DNA of 57,670 nt from Lyophyllum atratum (lineage: Eukaryota; Basidiomycota; Agaricomycetes; Agaricales; Lyophyllaceae), in contig JACGCN010000101.1 in NCBI GenBank assembly GCA_014905825.1, forward strand, positions 1-57,670. Direction: 5' to 3'. The translations under genes were made by a program, and so were the position numbers. Below the pieces are notes generated by a model. It was not told the DNA's origin. It was given only the letters and a program-made list of their open reading frames with translations, and did no database searches. Below are positions 32,366-43,519 of the stretch, piece after piece (within the stretch, counting starts at the first letter, position 1; the number at the start of each line of letters is the position of its first letter).

Positions 32366-34178
32366 ATGGCTATCATTCGCCCCGCAACCCCAGGTTTCCT
32401 CGTTACCTGTGTCGCCACTGCGCTTTTGGCCGTCGTATCCTTCTGCGTGCCCTACTTTAAATCCGTCTACTTCCTAAAAGCCAACATATCGATCGCCGGT
32501 AACAATGGATCTATCACGTTTGGGACGTTGGGTTACTGTTTAGAGCTGTCGAATGGGACAAGTTGTTCAAAACCTGCAGTTGGATATGAACTAGGTGAGC
32601 TACCTCTATCCTCCTGCTCTTCGCATAGACTCATAGCTTCATACCAGACATCAATAGCTTAGTCGGCAACAAGCTTCCCGTAGAAATTCCGCAGGTTGTC
32701 GTGAAATGGCTCACCTACTGCCTTGTTCTCCACATCGTCGCCCTCGGATTATCGGCTGGATCAGCCGTCTTTGGCCTGCTCGCTCATATACGCGAGATGT
32801 CCATGACATGTTGCAGTACCTGTATCTCGGGCTTTGCAGCCGCGGTCGCCCTAATCGCGTTCATTTTCGACATCGCCATCTTCTTCGCTGCCAAGGCCCG
32901 CATCAACGCTGTAGGCTCTGCTCAGATTGGGAACGCGACTTGGTTGACATTGGCCGCTTGGGTCTTGTTGTTCTTCAGTGGGTGCTTTTACACCCTTGGA
33001 CGGTGCTGCATCACCAAGAGGGGGCCTAGGAAGGGCAAGTGGGATAAGGTTGAGAGCCCAGTCGTTGGTAGCAATCCTTCGGAGCAGTTGCGCCTGGATG
33101 CTGTCAAAGCCGAGGCGGACAGAAAGGCGAAACAGAAAACTGCCGAAGTTGGGTTACCGGCGTTCCACGAGATTCAGCCTCTAACAGGGCACGTTGACGG
33201 CGACAAAGTATACCTCGACGATCCCCACCAGCAGAACAACATGGGCGCCGCTTATGGTGGACGTCCTTCCCAGGGAGGTGGATATTCTGGCGGGGGTTAC
33301 GTGCAGGCAACTCCAGGCTCTCGTGCAGTAGACGAGTACTATTCACCAACTCGCACGGAGTACCCGGCTTCGACCTACCCCCCAGCCCCCCAACAGGGTA
33401 ACAACTATGGACCCACGGGATACGCGCAAAACGTTCCCCCTGCTGCGGCCCATCATCGACAGGCTAGCGGTCACGCACAATCGCAATATTCGAAGTCGAA
33501 CTATGCGCCGTCCACCTACAACTATAATGCGCCTCAAACAACCTCTCCTCCTCCCATTCAACAGTACCTCCCCACAACAACACCCCAACACTACGGCGAC
33601 CCTTCTGGTCATGATTATGGTCATGCTGCAGGGGGATCATCTTGTAAGTTTCTTTCTCTTTTTCTAAGGATCCGAGGCCCAATATGCTTAATCTCTTCAA
33701 TCGCACAGACCACACAGCCGCCGGCTCGCATGACCGGCAGGCGACAAATTACTCAACTTACGACCCTTACGAATCGCAACAACAACCAGCGTACAACAAC
33801 TATAACACTACTCCTCCAGCAGCTGCTGCCACAGGCTACACCCCCAGCGCATCCAATTATTACCAGGCACAGACTCCGACATACCAGCATGATCGGAGCT
33901 ATACTCTCGGTGGTGACGGTTACGCTGGCAATGGCTACGGGGAAAACTCGGTGCCACCCCTTCCTGCGCACGATGCCTCTTACTTCCCTGCTCAAGCAAG
34001 CTCGCCACCCCCTGCACCCATAAACACGAACACTGGCTACGTCGCTCCCGCCCAGACGAGTCCCGTCAAAGGTCCTAGAGCACAAAACCAGTTAATGGTG
34101 CGCAATGAAGACGAGTCGCCGCCTGTTTATGACGTTGGATCGTCCAACATCCAGGGCGCGTGGGGGAAAGGCCGATGA
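32366..34178 (+). CDS. palI: PalI/Rim9 ambient-pH signalling membrane protein (SUR7 superfamily)
   Basis: PalI/Rim9 is a four-pass plasma-membrane protein that helps the Rim21/PalH sensor in the alkaline-pH pathway leading to PacC/Rim101. Exons are 32366-32594, 32648-33643 and 33709-34178. TM1 (GFLVTCVATALLAVVSFCVP) is followed by an extracellular loop with the family pattern FGTLGYCLELSNGTSCSKPAVGY interrupted by intron 1 soon after, then TM2 (LVLHIVALGLSAGSAVFG), TM3 (SGFAAAVALIAFIFDIAIFF) and TM4 (WLTLAAWVLLFFSGCFYTLG). The cytosolic tail is about 330 residues, rich in Tyr, Pro, Gln, Ser and Gly, and probably disordered. Near the end is ESPPVYDVG, a PPxY motif that could recruit a Nedd4/Rsp5-type ligase. 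Basidiomycetes often retain palI even where other pathway sensors differ. Confidence 0.88.
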
Positions 34179-34774
34179 GTCAAGTGACTGAGACACCGTG
34201 TATTCTCTCCTGAACAATTACTACCTTCGTTATTTATTTACAGTACGTTCATGGACGCTACTTATTTGCTGCATGGAAGATTCCCCTCGCTTGTTCGAGT
34301 GTGATTATAACTATGCTATATCAAGGATACCCCCTTTTGCAATGTTGGCGTTATGTTGTAGCTACTAATAAAATCGCCCGGGGTCCATCTCTCACTCAAG
34401 GCTGATGCGGTCCGGCGTGACATCCCTAATACCGAAGGATATTTATAAGTACACTTCTGTAAAGCAGAACCATAGGGTATCACAAGATAATGGTGCGCCA
34501 AATTACCTTTGCCCGTATGTCCGACGTTATCTCCGTCATGTGGCGTAAGGTTTAGAAGAAGCGACGTTATCGTAATGTTCGATTCGTGTGGATCTTGCCT
34601 CACAGAAGGCCACTTCCGTGTCCGAGGTCTCCTTGGTCGGATTATCACTTGGTACCGTGATGAGTTCCCTGGGGCTTCTCAAATCTCTTTTAGCGTGTCG
34701 TGCGGATGCGATATCTCCGACCAGGTTACATGTATTGAAGATCGTTCATATACACCGGGAATTGTTAACGTATC
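34179..34774. other. Convergent intergenic region
   Basis: Shared 3' region of palI (plus) and the proline iminopeptidase gene (minus). Open frames on both strands overlap here without family similarity or good splice contexts, so I leave them out. Confidence 0.45.
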
Positions 34775-36918
34775 TCAGTCGTACTCGCGCTTCGACAGCT
34801 TGAACAACTTGTTCAGTATGACATGTGGCTCCCTGCGTAGAGCGCTGTGATGGTGTTCGTTTGATATATATTGTATGAGGTTCTTGACCGCCGCAGCCGT
34901 TTCTTGGGCCAGTGCGAAATCTACGTACCTAAATCCAGTAGTCAGTGGTCAAGTACCAGCGTCAAGAAGGGAGAGAAATGGCTCACATGTCGTCGTAGTA
35001 CCTAGAAGCAAGGGCAACAATTCAAAGCAAGCCAGACAAGAGATAGGAAGGCTAGCTTACGATGCGGCAGTAATTTTCACAGTATTGTTCGCAAGTTGGT
35101 CGAGGTCATAGAGTCGTGGCCAGTCGCTGTATTCTGCGAGTAGTTGGGCTGCACCTTTCAGGGGTCTGAGGTTACTGTAGTCGTCCAGCATATCCGGAAA
35201 TACCTGGGAGAAAAGGCGCTGAATACCCTTATTGTACTTCAAAGATAAAAAAAAAGTCGCACCATCTCCCCAAAGAAATACACGGGGGTGGCCTCCCCAC
35301 TCTTCAGGACATCCTTCCAAGAATGTTGGGGGAAGTCTTTCAGAATACGTTCCGCTGACCAATTAGCTGCATGGCTGGACAATTACTGGGTAAGAGTGGA
35401 ACGGGTAGACATTCAAGAGAGGCGGACCCCTGGCAGTATATGACTTCATGAAGAATGGCATAGATCGGATTACTATCTAGTGATTGCATTTGTTCGACCT
35501 GTTGCAAAAGACCGTAGGAGAGCTTCCCGAATATCGAAAGATCATTTGTAGCCCGAAATACGATTTCTGCCACGTTTTCTGAGACGAGGAAATGAAACGA
35601 TAAACATGCTTAAGCTTACGGTGTATTTTATCAATACCTCCTATACGCCGAGCCGTTAGCGATTGTGGATCTTACATTCTGAGTTGAATTCCTACCTTGC
35701 ATACCCAGACTGATCCCTAGATGTAAAAAACGATTGGGAGATAAATTGCCGCCATTCGGAAGGCTCACTTGATTGACATCAAGAAAAGCAAGGATATCGC
35801 GAACCTGCAGCAACTCGTTATGGGGGGAACGGGGTGTAGTTGATCGACAGAATACCTACACGTTCAACATCATTGGGGTATTTGGAATAATAAATCGCAT
35901 TGCGTTCGAGCACTCTGTCTGCTCGTGAGGTAAGACACCGCGTGATACATCAATGGATTAAAATTACGTTCTAAAGTGCGAAACGCATGGTCCGGTGAAT
36001 CAACAAGAGGAGGGAGTCCAGCGGTAACGAAGACTTCTTTGAGTCCCTCGGGATGGAATGAAAGATAGGTCAAGGCGCAGAAACCACCGAAGCTTTGGCC
36101 AAGGATAGTCCATCGTCTAGATTCTTCATCTGGCTTTGATGCTAGAAGAATATGCCGTATTGCTTCACAATCCCGAACTATTCAAAGCAAACTTGAAGGT
36201 GATGCTGTAGCTGATGAAGAATCATGCGATGCATACCAATGTTATCTGCCCGAAAGTGCTTGAGATACTCGAAAATTTCTTGATCGGTCTTGTCCGAAAC
36301 TAGATCGGCTGAGAAAGGAGTACTCAGACCTGTTCCTCGCGGATCAAGCCAAAGAGTCTATAATGATTAGACAAGCGAGTTATACTTGAGGCTGAAGTGG
36401 AGTGCACCATACCTGATAACCGCGTTCGTGTATCTTCCCAGCGGCGAGATCGGTATGTCAGGCAGGGTCATAGAAAGAAACATGATGGACTTACAACAGC
36501 AGCCACAGAGAGAATTTTTTCTATATCTACTTCAAAACCTGGTCCTCCTGAGGCACAGTGATACTTGAAGGAGGTTTTGGCAGCAATGCTTTGAGTTTAC
36601 CTTGAAGATATACGACTGTGACATGAAAGACTAGTGGTTGGGCTTTGCGCACTGTGCACTGTTGACAATCTCACAATATGGCAAATTAGCCTCATCCTCA
36701 GGCGTCTTCGCTTTGTCCAAAGGGACCAAGTTGCGAGCGAAGACCCTAATCTTCTGGCCCGCCGCATCGTCATAATTCAACGGGAGATCAAAGAATCTCT
36801 CTATGACCTTGATCGAACCTAGTAAGTACAGAGCAATGAGTACGACAGCTGCTTCCTGAAGTCGCCTTGGCAGCGTACCTGTCCGAACGACATACGTTTC
36901 GAGAATTTGTTCGGACAT
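34775..36918 (-). CDS. Proline iminopeptidase-like alpha/beta hydrolase (peptidase S33)
   Basis: Cleaves N-terminal proline from peptides in characterised relatives. From ATG 36918 the protein begins MSEQILETYVVRTG; after an intron comes FFDLPLNYDDAAGQKIRVFA (the cap-side strand), then the oxyanion motif LQGGPGFE split by an intron. LWLDPRGTGLSTPFSADL, the nucleophile elbow GQSFGGFCALTYLS and LPPLVDSPDHAFRTLERNF follow. Further on are WKDVLKSGEATPVYFFGEM, PDMLDDYSNLRP, a probable catalytic Asp in YYDDMYVDFALA and the His in NEHHHSALR. The stop is TGA at 34775-34777. There are more than ten small exons; in the region 35200-35360 the correct frame is not the longest open one. No signal peptide is evident, so it is probably cytosolic. 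The length of about 480 residues fits fungal S33 members. Confidence 0.85.
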
Positions 36919-37669
36919 GGTGGAACACTGAGCTGAACAATTGCAATGCGTGTAGCGATAGAGGAACGTGGAAGCGCCGTCGGTGACGCACCCGCCCTAC
37001 ACATTTGACACTCCGCGGAATATCGAGTTCGTCGTATTTACTGATTATTTGGTCAGGCAGCAGGCTCTCCCTGCTCTCTTATTATCTGGATGTCCAGCCG
37101 TTTGGAAGCCCTCTTGAAACAATTTTTTTGAAATTGCAATGGAAGCATATTTCTATGTCTGGACTCTGGATACATAGTCGGCTTCTCCCAAGTCGCCGGA
37201 AGTCAAAACACTTTCGCGCTGACCCTTATCATACCCACAAATCCTCCTAAGCCCGGTGTCAAAACTTCTGGAGAATCAACTCAGATGTCTACCCAACCAA
37301 GTCGGGCGAAGGCCAATTCGCGGTCCCTGCAGCTGGAAAGCCTTGAAACCTGGTACAAGATTATTATAGAGTTGGAGGGTGTTCGTCTGGACTGCTTCGT
37401 CTGTGCAAAATTTACTATACAATAAAGTAGTTTCATGTTTACCCCCACAACACACACATGCAAACCATCCCATACGTCCGTGGATTTGTTTATAGTAAGA
37501 CATGGACGCCGTGCGAGGTATGACTCTCATAAACAAGAAGATGCGGCAGATTTCTGTAGGGGAAGAATAAGCGGTCGCGCTATTCAGCAGCCCATGATAA
37601 TAATTGAAAATGGTCAGTTCGACCTACAGCCGGTATTTCTCGGACCATGTCCTCTCACCATTCTTCTAT
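36919..37669. other. Intergenic, no gene recognised
   Basis: A 750-bp gap between the 5' end of the iminopeptidase gene and the 3' end of the agmatinase gene, both on the minus strand. Small frames on both strands (for example 37276-37536 minus) have no recognisable similarity. No repeat or RNA gene was noticed. Confidence 0.45.
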
Positions 37670-39473
37670 TCACAGCTCGTCTTTGACTTCTTTGTGGGTC
37701 AAGGTAAGCGCGGCGGGATTCTCCGCGAGTAGTAACGATAGGAAGTCTGCAACAAAATCTGCAGCAGCAATGCCTGTGATGTCCGCTGAAGGCAAGTAAG
37801 TTCTCGATCAAGGCACGGAGGTACTTTCCGAAAACATAGCGCATACCGTTATCGTATGCAGGAGCAACCTCGACGATGTCGGCACCGCTGGTATTGAGAC
37901 TATTAGGACGATGCCGTGAAGGAAATCAGACGGAGTACGAACACGAAGTTTAAGCCTGCAAGCCCTCTGATTATGCGTTTGAGTTCTCTCGTGGTCCAAC
38001 CACCAGGTTCAGGTGTTCCTGCTACATATATGATAGAGTATCACATCAGATATGAACGAGGAACTGATATTTTTACTTACTAGCGGGAGCAAGACCAGGG
38101 TCTGCTTGCGAGTGAACAAGCGTATAACGAGGAGTGGCGGGATAATCCATACCTACAACATCGATATCAAGACTATATGAGCCAGTTAGTCAAGGGGATC
38201 TACTGGCCAAAGAGTACGGATGAGGTGCTCGCCTGAGATAGACTGGGGTATCCCCGACGCGGTTCCTGATCCGCCGGACAACTTCAGGGATCCCTAGATC
38301 ATCGATATCGTCTGTAGTCAGTAGATGGAACCCGACCTCCTTATCGACCTCCAAGTCTGACAGTCCCTGAAGGACCCTTGAGAATCAAGTCGTCTTTCAC
38401 CCGTGATTAGTTTCTCACATCAAGTTTGCAACGAATGCCTGCGTGGATGCTTTGGTTCGAGATCAGTCCTTCTTCCTTGGCAAGGTAGAAGAAGTTCCCA
38501 TGTGTCACACGAGATTGTTCAGTCGACTGGCCGGGGTAGCGCTCTCCCGGTTTCCAAGTATCCTGCAGGATGGGCAGTCATTTTAAGAGACACCGTTTCA
38601 AACACACATACCAGATGTGCGTCGAAGTGGATAACAGATATCGGTCCGTAGACCTTGTGGAGGGAGCGAAGGATAGGCAAGACCTGGAGTGGAGACGAAG
38701 TTGAACATGAAGAAGGTGGTCTCTGAAAGAAACGTATACAATTGTATGATCCCCTCCTAAGCTAGGTTTCACATCACTAGGTTGTCGACAAGCGAGCTGC
38801 ATAGTTACTGACCTGACTATTCGCGGGTGCTCAACTCCATCCTTGGATAACGCGCGTGTTATGTCTCTCTCTCCAGACCCCCCAGCAGGAGTTCTATCCA
38901 AAAGCGTAGAATACGCCACTTCCATCTGATCGACGGCAAGAGCATTATCAAAGGGACTGATGGGCACCTGGTCGCACGCGTGCATAATAAGCAGCTCAGT
39001 CAAATTCCTGTAATGGGAGCTTTTCATCAATGTAACTCACATCTCCACAATCGAGGATCTTGGCACCCTGAGTGTACGGGCTGCTCCCCCATGCTATGGT
39101 ATAGCCTCCACTTTCGCGCAGCCGTCGACTCCCTGAGCGAATCGCATATGGCCCGAACCGTGCTCTATATATGACGTGTGACTCTGTTCTCGTGTAGGCT
39201 ACTATCGGATCTGCAGAGCACATACCCTGGCCTGTATGTTACACCCGTGTCAAATGGCATTCCCAGAATCGCGATGTCGAACGCTGCTGCTTCGTTTTCC
39301 AAACAGCGAGCGTATGGAAGGTGAGCGAAAGAGAGAGGGCCGGAAAAGGGTTGATCGTGCTGTGAACCGTACTTCGACCGCCAGGTCGGCGGTTGCTGAC
39401 CAGACAGTGGTTTTTGGTGAGCACACACTGGCGTGGCTATAGAGACGGCCAATGCGACGAAGATTAGCTTCAT
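37670..39473 (-). CDS. Secreted agmatinase-like ureohydrolase
   Basis: Binuclear-manganese ureohydrolase; relatives convert agmatine to putrescine and urea. From ATG 39473 the N-terminus MKLIFVALAVSIATPVCAHQ is a clear signal peptide, so the enzyme is probably secreted or vacuolar, unlike bacterial agmatinases. The core is complete: FDIAILGMPFDTGVTYRPG, GARFGPYAIR, GGDHT, VIHFDAHLDTW, THGNFF, SLDIDVVDP, GTPEPGGWTTRELKRIIRGL and GADIVEVAPAYDN. These include all six expected metal ligands (GGDH, DAHLD, DIDVVD). It ends THKEVKDEL after about 390 residues. About ten exons; the intron at 38232-38173 is GC-AG (donor CAG|GCGAGC), required to form YLSLDID. A TATA box lies 48 nt upstream. Confidence 0.88.
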
Positions 39474-39520
39474 GGTCAAGATCAGAGGATGAGGTTGGAG
39501 CATGTGCATTTGGAGGATAT

Positions 39521-39527
39521 ATTTATA
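39521..39527 (-). promoter_or_regulatory. TATA box of the agmatinase-like gene
   Basis: TATAAAT on the minus strand, 48 nt upstream of the start codon at 39473, a spacing like that of the dioxygenase-like genes. Confidence 0.5.
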
Positions 39528-39675
39528 ATAGGCTTCTATCACACGCAACACGGTAAGGATACTTGAATTCAGATAACAGTGTCCGTGAGACGTACAGTAA
39601 CTGATGCATAACTATTTGCACAGAGCATACGAAGCCATCAAATGTCTCGATTCAGACTCAGAAAGCCTACAACTT

Positions 39676-40642
39676 TCATATGCCACCAGTCCTCGCGTCA
39701 ACGCGGCGGAGGGAGGCCACCTGCCAACGTCGACGATTCCTCGCTTTCTCCCCTAGTACCTTATCGCTCCTCTCTTTGTCTGTGATGGACACCATCCGTA
39801 CCTTCCTCTCAATATCAGGAGAGTCGTCAACTTCCGCTTCCTCGGTACGGTCCTCCTCAAGTACCTCATTCTCGTCCAGGTCAATGGGTCCAGAGAACAC
39901 TTCGTCCGGCGTAGCGTGGGGCACTGGATTCCGACCTGACAAGAATGACAGAGGCGAGTTAAGCGCAGAGGAAAAGAAAGCAGCCGCGTCGTCGATAATG
40001 GTCTTGGGCTTGCGCAGCGGAACGGAGGTCAAGAGGTAGGATTTGTTTTTCCAGGTGTCTGAGCGTTGTTCCGGAGGTGGGTATGCTGGGTCGCTGGTGA
40101 AATGAACTAAGATTTCACCATTCTCCGGCGAGTACGAGAAGGTGGGGAGTGGGTGAGAATAGGCATTTGGGAAGGGGTGTGAAATTGGTCGTCTGTGTCG
40201 AAGAACAAGCTTGTCCCCTAGATATACGAAGAAGACCCATAAGCAACGAATAACATCGCTTGTAATACGGTAGCTACCTTCAATATCAACTGCATGGCCA
40301 GAAGATCTGGAACACAAAGCTCCTGAGGTGTCAATGAAGAACACCTTGTAATGTAAAGTAGATATTGCGAAGCCCACGTAGATGCAATAAGAACACAAAC
40401 CTGATTATTGGCTTCTGGCCTTCTTCGCGCTATAAGGTTGCGTGGGGCGGTAAGGCTACCAAGGTAGTAATCGTGCAGAAGAACGTACTTTCGACAAGCG
40501 AAGTGTCGTTATCTGACCACAAGATGATTTCTGTCCCGTCCTCGATGCCATCCCCTGTCACGTCCAGCACACGATTGGTAGCTATGTTCCGCAAAACGAA
40601 ATAGCCAGTAGGGAAGCCATATGTTTGGACATCGGTCGTCAT
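39676..40642 (-). CDS. Beta-trefoil (ricin B-like) domain protein with C-terminal extension
   Basis: A fungal protein with an N-terminal beta-trefoil-like half. From ATG 40642: MTTDVQTYGFPTGYFVLRNI, ATNRVLDVTGDGIEDGTEII, then after introns VFFIDTSGALCSRSSGHAVD (Q-V-F type lectin repeat) and KLVLRHRRPISHPFPNAYSH. The C-terminal half (LLTSVPLRKPKTIIDDAAAF, an acidic stretch LDENEVLEEDRTEEAEVDDS, and a basic end) is not part of the trefoil and may be an adaptor region. Ricin B-like domains usually bind sugars, but the aromatic/polar residues of a sugar site cannot be judged here, and no signal peptide is present, so it is probably cytosolic. Four exons. It lies between the agmatinase and DCAF11 genes, all on the minus strand. 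Confidence 0.72.
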
Positions 40643-40829
40643 GAATGCGATAGGAGGTGAAATGAACAAGGATGGTCTTGACAGGCGCTTGTATGATCGA
40701 AAGTCAAACCATTTATGAGAAGGGTGTCATCCTGACGCGGCAACTACATCGTAGCTTACAGCAGAAGGAGTCATACATGATACAACAACAGGAATAAAAT
40801 ACAACGATATAACGAAACGAATAACTAGT

Positions 40830-43319
40830 CTATTCCTCATCTTCCTCGTCTTCCTCATCTTCAAATGCTCCAGGAACATGGTGTTGCGATGATCGTCGGT
40901 TGCTTAATCGCACAGAACGGCGTCTCCCGGACGTCTCTCGCTCTTCTTGTTTGTTCTTCTCGACCCAGTCTTCTAACGCACCAGGCATCTTCAACAGGCC
41001 TTTCCATTCGTGTCTTGCAACGGTGCTTCCGCCATGGCTACTTTCCCATGCCGCGCTCATAATCACAGGTTCCTAGAGATGCCATGAGTCTTTTGGCGGC
41101 AAGGTAGAAATAAATGCACACCTGTGAATGCCAGCTGACATCTCGCACGCACACAGCTGAACGCCGATCCTTTGTCATGGGATATTCCGGTTCAGAGGAA
41201 TCAAACGACATAGGCAGTGTCTTTGAACGATCCAAAACTTGCACGACTCTCCCGTCAAGTGACCAGATCTAAAGTCAAAACTTCTTAGCATAGAACATGA
41301 AGGTGACCAGACGATTAGTGCACACATGTATTCGGCCATCGGCGGATCCCGAGTAGAGATACTGAGCACCTGTCGTTTCCATTGGACTAAAGTGGCACCT
41401 GATAAGCGTGCGCAAGACAGAGTGACCATAGTACGTCATGACACTGCAGTCGAGCGGGTGGGTGGGATATCTTGGCCCTGGGTAGTGAGGATATCTGCTC
41501 TGATGTTAATGGGTGGAATAGGTTGAATATCGGCAGAAATACCTGTAATCAAAGTTGGGTGCTCCGTAGTGCTTCCTCTGTACAGATTCAAGTTCTTGAC
41601 TGCTTCGCATTTTGCGCAGATCCCATAGGCGCATCGCCTGATCTTTACCATTAGACACGATATAGCGGCCGTCGCCTTTTGCTGAGACGTATGTAATGCC
41701 TTCGGTATGGCCAATAAGAACGCCGGATGGCTTTTGAGAGGCCCCCAGTGACCGGCGATCCCTGAGTCGGCCCATGAGATGAGAGCTAAAAAGTCTCCTG
41801 GCGATTTACATACCAGATTTTGATGAACGTGTCGTCTGACGCGCTGACAAGCACGTTTCCGGACGCAGTGTCTGCCCAGCAACAGCTATTCACATCGTCA
41901 CTATGTGCAGCTATCTTGACTGTTCTACGATTCGCAAGAAGGTCGTAGACTGTGTACTCAATATAAGCGATTGTTGGCTCAGACGGGGGCATACACTCCT
42001 CACCAAATATTTTCCCGCTGCCTCCTGCGACCACCTCGTTACCATCAGCCGAGAAACGACAACTCCAGATGCCAAAGCTTTCGCCATAGCCCCATATATT
42101 CGTAGTTCGTGAAGGATCGGAAAAGGGGATCGGTATCTGGACTGGCGACTCATCATGAATATTGGTCATATACACAGTCGGTGTCTGCGGGATGGTAATA
42201 ATATGTAAGGCATAATGAAAACGAAGGAAACACTTACTATCGAGGAATATATCATCCTGTGCATACAGCGTCAATGATAGACAAATTGACTGAAGGGCGA
42301 TCGAAGCGCTGACCTCTCATTATCCGGCGAGAGGTTGGCGTCGGTAATTGTCCACCGTCCTGGATTGCCTTGAATAGACCTCCGAACCTTCATATTGGTC
42401 TGGAGACTTGCATCCGAATAAAGTCGTGCTGCCCCTCGTCCATCATGAGGTAGAGGAGGCACAGTGGTGTCGAAGACGTGAAGACGAAAGTCTGAAATTG
42501 ACTGAGGTAAATTTGAGCACGCCAAATGATATACATCATATTACCTTGAGAGCATGTGTAATAAAAAGAAGAATCTGAGCAACGCTGTGAATCTCACCGA
42601 GTCCGATGTTACCTGGAGTAGTTACCTGCAGAGTATTGCCCGGTATAAATGTTCGCATCATAGGCAGCGACGGCTGTGCCGTTGGAGTTGGGTATGAGAT
42701 TCTGGTAGTAGATGAGATCCAGTGCACTTGTGCCGAACACATAATCCTACATTTGCATAGTCCTCCTTGTAAGTGTGTGGTTGTGCCCGTTGAGCACGAT
42801 TCAAAATAAGCTTGGCAATGTTAATATCGTTGCGTCGTGATCGTAACTTGTGCGCAACCCTCCCAAAGTCTCCACTGTCAAGTAACTCGACACCTGCTTG
42901 CTGAGGTTCTGTAGTTTTCGGGCCTGTCCACTGCACGTGCGCGGACGCACGATACGCGTTGTAGTAGTTATCATCCTCGTCTTCATCCTCGTCTTCATCT
43001 GGATCCTCTTCCTGGAGTGCAAAGTCCTGCAGCCGACCCCCACGGACTCCAGCACTTCCTAAGAGCCGCGTGAGGTCGTGGAGATTGATTCCAGAGAGAC
43101 TGATAGTCTGCTGGCCATCCCGGCTTGCTTGCGGTCCACCACCGGCCTGCATCGTGAATAGGGCTGCACAGTTGAATCAACACCTGCTGAGAGATACAGC
43201 CTACGTTGATACTGCTTACTGCCTAGTATCTCTTGGATCGAGGCGGTTTGACCTGGTGCTTCACTGGTCGGTGGGCCCTCATCTTCTTCTTCCGTTTGGA
43301 TGTCCCAGTCTGTCTGCAT
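40830..43319 (-). CDS. DCAF11: DCAF11/WDR23-like WD40 protein (CUL4-DDB1 substrate receptor)
   Basis: DCAF11 proteins are WD40 substrate receptors of CUL4-DDB1 ubiquitin ligases. From ATG 43319 (MQTDWDIQTEEEDEGPPTSE), an acidic N-terminal region is followed by a GT-AG intron, LSGINLHDLTRLLGSAG, an acidic tract (DEDEDEDEDD), and RSRRNDINIAKLILNRAQRA. WD40 repeats follow: FRLHVFDTTVPP, WTITDANLSPDNER, GIWSCRFSADGNEVVAGGSG, DDVNSCCWADTASGNVLVSA, IKIWDRRSLGAS, GHTEGITYVSAKGDGRYIVS, AMRLWDLRKMR and SGSADGRIHIWSLDGRVVQV. The end is basic then very acidic (EDEEDEEDEE). About ten exons. It shares a 200-bp divergent promoter with the TBL1/Sif2-like gene. Confidence 0.87.
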
Positions 43320-43519
43320 GGCACTGCGATGAGAATATGTGCTGGAGCTGGAGGTGCTTACCCAGCGATGCGGGGTGACCGTGCCGGCATCGACGTAGGG
43401 GTCGCCCGATGCCGAGCGATCGATCACCCCAATCCGGTAGCATCCAAGCAGGTGCAAACATCGGCTAGCGTTGCGTCTTGCGGCGCTCAACGCTGCTCAA
43501 CCTGCTAATGACCCTCGCG
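43320..43519. promoter_or_regulatory. Bidirectional promoter of DCAF11 and TBL1/Sif2-like genes
   Basis: Only 200 bp separate the two start codons, which point away from each other, so the two WD40 genes must share or overlap promoters and 5' UTRs. I see no TATA box. Confidence 0.55.

Noticed and set aside
33753..34085. Minus-strand ORFs opposite the palI tail, and the plus-frame continuation through 33644-34023.
   Set aside because: These are shadows of the Tyr/Pro/Gln-rich tail; the intron at 33644-33708 restores the proper palI frame.
35200..35360. Apparent frameshift in the proline iminopeptidase gene (longest open frame gives GGHPRVFLWGD where the family has a VYFFGEM-like motif).
   Set aside because: The neighbouring frame is open over the same stretch and reads WKDVLKSGEATPVYFFGEM directly, ending at a GT donor. 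Normal splicing explains it, so no indel is needed.
37860..37960. Possible frame break in the agmatinase gene between LAGLNF and GADIVEV.
   Set aside because: A donor GTTCGT two bases into the next codon with acceptor ACCAG joins LNFV to GADIVEV in frame, so it is an ordinary intron.
40830..40870. TCTTCCTCG-type near-repeat suggesting a microsatellite (also near 42965-43010).
   Set aside because: Both encode acidic tracts of the DCAF11-like protein on the minus strand (DEEDEEDEE and DEDEDEDEDD), so they are coding low-complexity rather than independent repeats.
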